A stretch of 48,819 bases of DNA, from positions 1-48,819 of IMG/VR virus record IMGVR_UViG_3300021963_000196; one strand, 5' to 3'. A program made the position numbers and the translations under genes. This stretch comes from a virus. Shown here piece after piece: positions 44,960 to 48,819 of the stretch. The notes beneath the pieces were generated by a model. It had not been told where the DNA came from. It saw only the letters and a program-made list of their open reading frames with translations, and searched no databases. Numbering within the stretch: the first letter of the stretch is position 1; the number at the start of each line of letters is the position of its first letter.

Positions 44960-45140
44960 TTTCTTGTGCCTCATGATGTTTGATGAATTCTTCTAATGCT
45001 TTGGTAACGTAAGCATTAAGCTCTGCTTCATTCATTTCATTGAAGATAGCATACCGTGGGTCATTTGGATCCCATTCAATAGCAAGTGTGCCGTCATCAT
45101 TCTCAGTAACTTTTAGAGAATCTTCACTAGTATACGTCAT
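44949..45140 (-). CDS. Acidic hypothetical protein (63 aa)
   Basis: MTYTSEDSLKVTENDDGTLA then IEWDPNDPRYAIFNEMNEAE and helix LNAYVTKALEEFIKHHEAQE. The phrase 'TENDDGTLAIEWDPNDPRY' is a pattern I have seen in cyanophage proteins: short beta hairpin and one helix. Overlaps both neighbours (11-14 bases). Confidence 0.65.
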   Translation of the reverse strand: MTYTSEDSLKVTENDDGTLAIEWDPNDPRYAIFNEMNEAELNAYVTKALEEFIKHHEAQENAE

Positions 45141-45321
45141 TTGACTCCTCCCAATCTTTGGGTTTCATAGTGTAATTTATCAACGCATCAATTTGTGCTT
45201 GGAGACGATTCTCCATCTCATAGAGTGCGTTGGTTGTTTCAGTGTTTTCATCTTCAAGGATTTTAACACGATTCTCCATGTAAAGCAAGCGTTCTTTGTC
45301 AGACATTTCGGATAATCCCAT
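45127..45321 (-). CDS. Small coiled-coil protein (64 aa)
   Basis: MGLSEMSDKERLLYMENRVK then ILEDENTETTNALYEMENRL and QAQIDALINYTMKP: heptads over residues ~10-50. The strong purine-rich AAGGAAAAGGAA just before ATG 45321 supports this start, although an in-frame ATG at 45306 would reduce the overlap with the upstream gene from 23 to 8 bases. Confidence 0.6.
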   Translation of the reverse strand: MGLSEMSDKERLLYMENRVKILEDENTETTNALYEMENRLQAQIDALINYTMKPKDWEESNDVY

Positions 45322-45478
45322 TTCCTTTTCCTTGCAAAGATTTCGCTAAAAGATATGTATAATACTCCATGTATTTGGCGTCAAATGCAGTGACAGAACC
45401 ACATCTACGAATGCAATCACGCATTTCTGTGAGTTCTTTCCATTCTTGGTCTGTCATAGTCTTTTTGGCGATTACCAT
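45299..45478 (-). CDS. Small helical protein (59 aa)
   Basis: ATG at 45478, MVIAKKTMTDQEWKELTEMR then DCIRRCGSVTAFDAKYMEYY and TYLLAKSLQGKG. Helical, two Cys in the centre. An ATG at 45457 (MTDQEWKEL) is possible. First gene after a 76-base gap. Function unknown. Confidence 0.55.
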   Translation of the reverse strand: MVIAKKTMTDQEWKELTEMRDCIRRCGSVTAFDAKYMEYYTYLLAKSLQGKGNGIIRNV

Positions 45479-45554
45479 AGTAATTTATCAGGGTTTCCAC
45501 ACAAATGGGGATTTCTTAATATTCTGTTTTTGTTTGTGAAATAAAACTTTACAA

Positions 45555-45722
45555 TTATATGATTCCCATTATTTTTAAATATCTGCGATATGCAGCATAT
45601 CTACCAAGTTTGGGTTGGTCTTTAACTCCCAACTGATGACAGATCTCACAATACATTAAAAACTCATACCATGGCGTAGTTGGGTCTAGCACATGGTATG
45701 GGTATTCTTTAGAGTTTTCCAC
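45555..45722 (-). CDS. Small protein with GTG start (55 aa)
   Basis: GTG at 45722 lies inside the last codons of the 78-residue gene. Protein: (M)ENSKEYPYHVLDPTTPWY, then EFLMYCEICHQLGVKDQPKL and GRYAAYRRYLKIMGII. A CxxC (residues 25-28) and basic helix are visible. The only other ATG is near residue 23. Overlap with the upstream gene supports coupling. Confidence 0.5.
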   Translation of the reverse strand: MENSKEYPYHVLDPTTPWYEFLMYCEICHQLGVKDQPKLGRYAAYRRYLKIMGII

Positions 45723-45945
45723 CTACAGTTCCCTCGTATGTTGTGGTAGCAACCCAGCCTTCTTGGCATCCTTTAAGGTAAAATCTGGTTGCATCAATAC
45801 AAGATTGTCTGTGTAATGAGGTGACGAGTTCTTTACCGTCTTTCGCAAAACTCCTGAAAGTTTTCCAGCGAGTTTCTTCAACACGGAACGCATCATCGAA
45901 CCATTCATGCTCAGCTATTTCGGGGTGCTCGTTTGGGTGGTTCAT
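45709..45945 (-). CDS. Hypothetical protein (78 aa)
   Basis: MNHPNEHPEIAEHEWFDDAF then RVEETRWKTFRSFAKDGKEL and a beta end (GWVATTTYEGTVGGKL). Looks like a small alpha/beta domain. Overlaps the upstream membrane protein by four bases and holds the next GTG start. A competing frame inside it is a shadow. Confidence 0.6.
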   Translation of the reverse strand: MNHPNEHPEIAEHEWFDDAFRVEETRWKTFRSFAKDGKELVTSLHRQSCIDATRFYLKGCQEGWVATTTYEGTVGGKL

Positions 45946-46271
45946 TCAAACTCTCCAGTGTAATTTTTGATTGTGCCTGAGCGATATACGCCCTCAATTC
46001 GGGTGTCTCTGCCCACTCCCAGATTGTGCCATCCTTCTGGGTATAGGATTTCGGAATTGTTTGGAGTTTCATAGATTTCTACCTCAACTTTAATTTCTCG
46101 GTCATTCCAGTGTCTCATCACCCCCGCCACAATAAAGACGTTGGTGATGAGATATGTAGCAAAGATAAAGGTGCGAATGATGGCAACTTTATCTGATTCT
46201 TTATCGCAATCGCTTGCTTTTTGCCCCAGTGACTTCGCCCACCAGCGCCACATCATTCGTAAATGCTTCAT
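45942..46271 (-). CDS. Cyanophage-type membrane protein (109 aa)
   Basis: MKHLRMMWRWWAKSLGQKAS, then ESDKVAIIRTFIFATYLITN with a transmembrane helix at residues ~30-52 and 'RHWNDREIKVEVEIYE' after it. The Trp-rich start and 'xRHW' after the helix are a pattern I recall from T4-like cyanophages. Overlaps the upstream gene by 71 bases in another frame. Probably inner-membrane, function unknown. Confidence 0.65.
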   Translation of the reverse strand: MKHLRMMWRWWAKSLGQKASDCDKESDKVAIIRTFIFATYLITNVFIVAGVMRHWNDREIKVEVEIYETPNNSEILYPEGWHNLGVGRDTRIEGVYRSGTIKNYTGEFE

Positions 46272-46569
46272 ACTGTGTTACTTTGTATCGTGTGATATGT
46301 TTGATGTAATGATCTTCGCATTGAAACCAACAGATTCGTTTTACGTCTCTGTCTTGGTATTCAAGGCGAATAGGAAATCCACCATGAGGAAACTTATCGG
46401 GGTCGTTACTAAGTTTAAGACTACATCCCCGTTGGATATTTGTAGTGGTCTTGGTATCCTTCTTTTGTTTCGTTAGTTTCCCCCAGTTTTGATCCGTTTC
46501 CGCTTTGGCGGTAGCACGGGTGCTCTTGGCAGGCTTCGTAGCAGGCATCGTAGAAACTTTTTTCGGCAT
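46201..46569 (-). CDS. Basic-start conserved phage protein (122 aa)
   Basis: ATG at 46569 (MPKKVSTMPATKPAKSTRAT). A Lys/Thr-rich disordered first ~45 residues is followed by a folded part: CSLKLSNDPDKFPHGGFPIR, LEYQDRDVKRICWFQCEDHY and IKHITRYKVTQYEAF. The folded part is the pattern I recall from cyanophages; the N-terminal tail could bind nucleic acid. The first ~149 bases overlap the preceding gene in another frame. A promoter-like TTGACA-N18-TAGGAT lies at 46576-46605. Confidence 0.6.
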   Translation of the reverse strand: MPKKVSTMPATKPAKSTRATAKAETDQNWGKLTKQKKDTKTTTNIQRGCSLKLSNDPDKFPHGGFPIRLEYQDRDVKRICWFQCEDHYIKHITRYKVTQYEAFTNDVALVGEVTGAKSKRLR

Positions 46570-46723
46570 AACCACATCCTAACATGAAAGATTTAAAAAT
46601 GTCAAGCAACTCGTGTGTGTTAAGGTCATCACACTTTGTTGAGATTGTCAGTGTCTTGGCTGGGTAGCGTTCACCCAGACACACCAGTTCATCGTTTTTG
46701 TATGTAAAAGTTGTTGTACTCAT
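46421..46723 (-). CDS. Hypothetical protein (100 aa)
   Basis: MSTTTFTYKNDELVCLGERY then PAKTLTISTKCDDLNTHELL and LDIFKSFMLGCGYAEKSFYD, a fold I recall from cyanophage proteins of this neighbourhood (those end near this point). The remaining ~35 residues (QEHPCYRQSGNGSKLGETNE...) look less conserved and overlap the next gene by ~150 bases. The true gene may be shorter in function. Four Cys. Confidence 0.55.
   Translation of the reverse strand: MSTTTFTYKNDELVCLGERYPAKTLTISTKCDDLNTHELLDIFKSFMLGCGYAEKSFYDACYEACQEHPCYRQSGNGSKLGETNETKEGYQDHYKYPTGM
46576..46605 (-). promoter_or_regulatory. Putative promoter inside an overlapping gene
   Basis: -35 TTGACA (46600-46605), 18 bases, TAGGAT (46576-46581). 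It would start transcription just before ATG 46569, within the coding part of the 100-residue gene. Confidence 0.4.
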
Positions 46724-47109
46724 CGTCCTGTCACATCAGTATAGTCTTGTAGTATACCATACTTGAAGTGTAAACGCAAGCGGGGCCAGTCTTCCCATTT
46801 GCCTTTCCAGTTGGCAGGATAGACTTCAACATACTTTGTAATCATACATGGTTGATACTTGCCATGCACACCAGTTGGTATCCATTCATGGTTGAGAAAC
46901 TTTCTGGCTGGGTCATACTTTGGATGACCCTCTTCGTATATTTCCAGTGTGCTACATCCAATATAGCTTGGATACCACAAAAGACCATTGGGATCTAACC
47001 AATAGTCAGTCATTGTGCCACCAATACCTTCTTCAATGTCTTTCGTGTGTAAAACAACGTCAGTAAACTGCTCTCCTAAGTCATACGACGAGCGCAGATA
47101 ATCAAACAT
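46720..47109 (-). CDS. Conserved phage/cyanobacterial-type protein (129 aa)
   Basis: Start at MFDYLRSSYDLGEQFTDVVL (ATG 47109) rather than the longer frame upstream, because AGGAGGTGA, a near-perfect Shine-Dalgarno, lies about a dozen bases before it. Then HTKDIEEGIGGTMTDYWLDP, NGLLWYPSYIGCSTLEIYEE and a beta end (TKYVEVYPANWKGKWEDWPR). This 'MFDYxRSSY...LQTKDLE...DYWxxPxG' pattern is known to me from phage and cyanobacterial proteins of unknown function. Not membrane bound. Confidence 0.7.
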   Translation of the reverse strand: MFDYLRSSYDLGEQFTDVVLHTKDIEEGIGGTMTDYWLDPNGLLWYPSYIGCSTLEIYEEGHPKYDPARKFLNHEWIPTGVHGKYQPCMITKYVEVYPANWKGKWEDWPRLRLHFKYGILQDYTDVTGR

Positions 47110-47120
47110 CCCCAAAGCAA

Positions 47121-47723
47121 TCACCTCCTGTGAGTTTTTGTTATCATACCACGACTCCACTCAGAGCCAGGGCATTCTTCACAATGCTTATTTATTTTTC
47201 CGTTATTCCACCACTTCCTGTTTTTCATTTGCTTCAATGTTTCTTCATCATGTTTTTTGCCTTTGAAACCATATGCGCCTGGCCTGCCTTTATGAGATTC
47301 ACTCATTTTTGCTCGCCATTCATCATCTATAACTCTACCCTTGAGGGATTTACTCATTTTATTGCGAGTTTCTTGTGAAGGGTTTACACCATATAAAGGA
47401 TGATTTTCTCCCCTCACTGCTTCACTTATTTTTCTTTTTGTTTCTTCACTATGGTAACATCCTGTCTTGCCTTCGCCACCATCAGTTTTGTTGCGAAGAA
47501 TACCAGTGCCTAAATCTATTCTGCCAAAGACAGCAATCATATAGATTTCGTGCTTAAATGCTTCTTCTTCTGTTAGATTATTTTTGAGTATTATAATACG
47601 TGTTTTATCTGTTGGTGGATTTACTCCATCTACACGCTTTTTGTAAGCTCTATCTTTTTTGCCCTTACCAATATAGTAAGGTGTGCCATCTTCACGCAAG
47701 TATGCGTAAGTATAGTATTCCAT
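47121..47723 (-). CDS. GIY-YIG homing endonuclease with NUMOD3 repeats (200 aa)
   Basis: ATG 47723: MEYYTYAYLREDGTPYYIGK, with YAY (residues 6-8) and YYIG (16-19) as the GIY-YIG pair, then KKDRAYKKRV with the conserved Arg, and catalytic Glu in EEEAFKHEIYMIAVFG. Residues ~90-165 hold repeated NUMOD3-type DNA-binding motifs (SEETKRKISEAVRGENHPLY, SQETRNKMSKSLKGR, EEWRAKMSESHKGRPG-like). Free-standing mobile nucleases of this type (Seg family of T4) insert between phage genes. A Cys pair near the C-terminus (KHCEECPG) may be a zinc knuckle. It has a late promoter box just upstream and a terminator beyond that. Confidence 0.9.
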   Translation of the reverse strand: MEYYTYAYLREDGTPYYIGKGKKDRAYKKRVDGVNPPTDKTRIIILKNNLTEEEAFKHEIYMIAVFGRIDLGTGILRNKTDGGEGKTGCYHSEETKRKISEAVRGENHPLYGVNPSQETRNKMSKSLKGRVIDDEWRAKMSESHKGRPGAYGFKGKKHDEETLKQMKNRKWWNNGKINKHCEECPGSEWSRGMITKTHRR

Positions 47724-47750
47724 CTGCTCTGTTTGTTGGGGTCGCAATAC

Positions 47751-47758
47751 TATTTATA
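47751..47758 (-). promoter_or_regulatory. T4-type late promoter octamer
   Basis: Exact TATAAATA on the minus strand, 28 bases before the GIY-YIG gene start and directly after the stem-loop 47760-47781. Confidence 0.6.
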
Positions 47759-47759
47759 A

Positions 47760-47781
47760 GGGGAAGCATTTCTACTTCCCC
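47760..47781 (-). terminator. Stem-loop after the thioredoxin gene
   Basis: GGGGAAG / CTTCCCC, 7-bp stem and 8-base loop. On the minus strand it lies 31 bases after the thioredoxin stop and is followed by TTATAAATA, so stem-loop and late promoter adjoin. Confidence 0.55.
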
Positions 47782-47812
47782 CACCTGAAAAGTGCGACCC
47801 AAACAGGCATAG

Positions 47813-48085
47813 TTATTTAGCATGTTTTGCTACAGTTGCTTGCCAGAAGTCAGAAGTCATATCTTGTGACCCTGCCATTTTAGCAACAATGTTGCCATCA
47901 GTCAACGCCACAAGCGTTGGTGTAGCTTCAACACCACATTTCATAGCAAACTCAGACCACACACCATTCTCTTTGGCATTGGTGATGGTGACAACATTCT
48001 CCCATCCTTCTACTTTCTTCAGTTGTGTTTCTGCATACATGCAAGGTCTACAACCTTCCTGCACGAATAAGTGAATCTCGGTCAT
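47813..48085 (-). CDS. Thioredoxin-like protein (90 aa)
   Basis: Active-site Cys-Arg-Pro-Cys (C12-C15) after IHLFVQEG, and the cis-Pro loop VEATPTLVAL (Pro56). Short, N-terminally trimmed thioredoxin/glutaredoxin of the size found in T4-like phages, where it reduces ribonucleotide reductase or acts in redox control. Overlaps the upstream gene by four bases (ATGA). No signal peptide, so cytoplasmic. Confidence 0.85.
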   Translation of the reverse strand: MTEIHLFVQEGCRPCMYAETQLKKVEGWENVVTITNAKENGVWSEFAMKCGVEATPTLVALTDGNIVAKMAGSQDMTSDFWQATVAKHAK

Positions 48086-48246
48086 GTCGTTGTCATTCCG
48101 TTGAAACTATCTATAAAGGTTTTCCATCCTTCATCCAGTTGTTTCTCCGCCCAACCCCATGCACCGTGCTCCATACCATCAATCTGAGCACAATCAATCT
48201 CACCTTTGATTAGGTCACGCAACATTTCTGCTTGCTCTTTAGTCAT
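48082..48246 (-). CDS. Small acidic helical protein (54 aa)
   Basis: ATG at 48246, MTKEQAEMLRDLIKGEIDCA then QIDGMEHGAWGWAEKQLDEG and WKTFIDSFNGM. Helical, acidic, Trp-rich. Overlaps both neighbours by four bases. Unknown function. Confidence 0.6.
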   Translation of the reverse strand: MTKEQAEMLRDLIKGEIDCAQIDGMEHGAWGWAEKQLDEGWKTFIDSFNGMTTT

Positions 48247-48467
48247 TCTGATTGCTCCCAAAGTTTTTCTCTCATCATTCTAACACATTTATCCCACTGC
48301 ATCGTAGCATATGAAGGTCGTGGGTCTTCCTTTGGCAACCATCGCTCCACTGCTTCTACAATCTCATCACACATGTCAATAGAGTATCCCAACTCATGTC
48401 TCATGATATTCCACAGCGATGGTGGGCGATTGTTAAACTTTTCAAGTAATTTGTCGAGATCAGTCAT
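48243..48467 (-). CDS. Hypothetical protein (74 aa)
   Basis: MTDLDKLLEKFNNRPPSLWN then IMRHELGYSIDMCDEIVEAV and ERWLPKEDPRPSYATMQWDK. Helical. Similar 'EAVERWLPxE' phrases occur in phage proteins of unknown role. The start overlaps the upstream stop by eight bases. Confidence 0.65.
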   Translation of the reverse strand: MTDLDKLLEKFNNRPPSLWNIMRHELGYSIDMCDEIVEAVERWLPKEDPRPSYATMQWDKCVRMMREKLWEQSE

Positions 48468-48645
48468 AGATTCTAGGTTGCTGTGGGTCTTTTCTCCATT
48501 GTCTTATAAAACACAAATGTGGTTCTGTTTTATGATCCATCTCTGCCATCCAGTGAATACCATCCTCATCAATGGCATCAATGTAATGGATTCGTGTCTT
48601 AGGATCAATCACACGGGTGATTGTAGTAAACTTTACTTCTCTCAT
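48460..48645 (-). CDS. Small beta protein (61 aa)
   Basis: MREVKFTTITRVIDPKTRIH then YIDAIDEDGIHWMAEMDHKT and EPHLCFIRQWRKDP. Reads as a small beta-barrel-like domain. Overlaps its neighbours by four and eight bases. No family recognised. Confidence 0.6.
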   Translation of the reverse strand: MREVKFTTITRVIDPKTRIHYIDAIDEDGIHWMAEMDHKTEPHLCFIRQWRKDPQQPRIYD

Positions 48646-48809
48646 AGTTCGTCCAATTCATCAGCAATTTTATACAACAAATCTACATCTGGGTCGTGAT
48701 AGATTTCTTCAGCAACAGCACGAATAGCAGCAGCAACTCCATCCTTCGGAAAGTTGTAAGTATCCTCTGCTTCATATGCTCTCATAATCTTTTGTGCTCG
48801 TTCAGTCAT
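48642..48809 (-). CDS. Small acidic helical protein (55 aa)
   Basis: ATG at 48809 with a strong GGAGG five bases upstream. MTERAQKIMRAYEAEDTYNF then PKDGVAAAIRAVAEEIYHDP and DVDLLYKIADELDEL. All-helical, acidic. First visible gene of the last operon; the operon head may lie beyond the window. Confidence 0.65.
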   Translation of the reverse strand: MTERAQKIMRAYEAEDTYNFPKDGVAAAIRAVAEEIYHDPDVDLLYKIADELDEL

Positions 48810-48819
48810 ACTTTCCTCC

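Noticed and set aside
1-48819. tRNA genes
   Set aside because: I looked for T-loop and CCA-type patterns in the gaps and saw none; a tRNA-finding program would be needed to exclude them.

Overview
The window is most likely part of the genome of a T4-like cyanophage (a myovirus of Synechococcus or a relative). The evidence is the gene order on the minus strand, right to left: gp25, gp6, a giant gp7, gp8 and a giant DUF4815-type baseplate/tail protein. A beta-helix tail protein and a collagen-like Gly-X-Gln protein cut by the left edge follow. Accessory genes typical of cyanophages lie beyond: 2-oxoglutarate/Fe(II) oxygenase-type enzymes, a short prohibitin-like membrane protein, a thioredoxin, a GIY-YIG homing endonuclease and many small acidic proteins. 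Almost everything reads on the minus strand. One small secreted-protein gene (26909-27232) is the clear exception. No tRNA, rRNA, CRISPR array or transposase was recognised.

Layout. 1-25.2 kb: late structural module (baseplate wedge and tail), with T4-type late promoter octamers (TATAAATA, minus strand) between genes. 25.2-26.8 kb: short tightly packed genes, including an AbrB-like protein. 26.85-27.3 kb: the lone plus-strand secreted gene with a sigma70-type promoter and a terminator. 27.4-32.8 kb: an array of about 20 very small genes, the left part clearly GC-rich. Most have their own -10 box and a shared A/C-rich leader without Shine-Dalgarno sequence, and many are separated by GC stem-loops. 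This resembles the promoter/stem-loop cassettes described for T4-type phages. It holds an ArdA-like antirestriction candidate, a KTSC-domain protein and several one-helix membrane proteins. 33.0-33.8 kb: an AT-rich gene-free region with seven exact TTTTCCACA sequences (the cyanobacterial DnaA-box form) and several perfect 25-27 bp inverted repeats; a candidate replication origin. 33.8-35.7 kb: a three-gene operon with a cupin/JmjC-like oxygenase and a 2OG-Fe(II) oxygenase. 35.8-38.1 kb: an SF2 helicase and a ParB-fold protein. 38.2-43 kb: operons of small overlapping genes. 43-44.6 kb: a SPPY-type DNA methyltransferase next to a PD-(D/E)XK-like nuclease candidate, i.e. a possible phage-borne restriction-modification pair. 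44.65-48.8 kb: more small genes, a GIY-YIG endonuclease and a thioredoxin.

The right half is built for early host takeover: sigma70-like promoters (TTGACA-N17-TATACT type) appear at operon heads. At three places the -35 hexamer is the closing pair plus loop of a terminator hairpin, so a terminator and the next promoter share one roughly 30 bp element. The left half is the late virion module. All functional names come from motifs and gene order read by eye; no database search was run.
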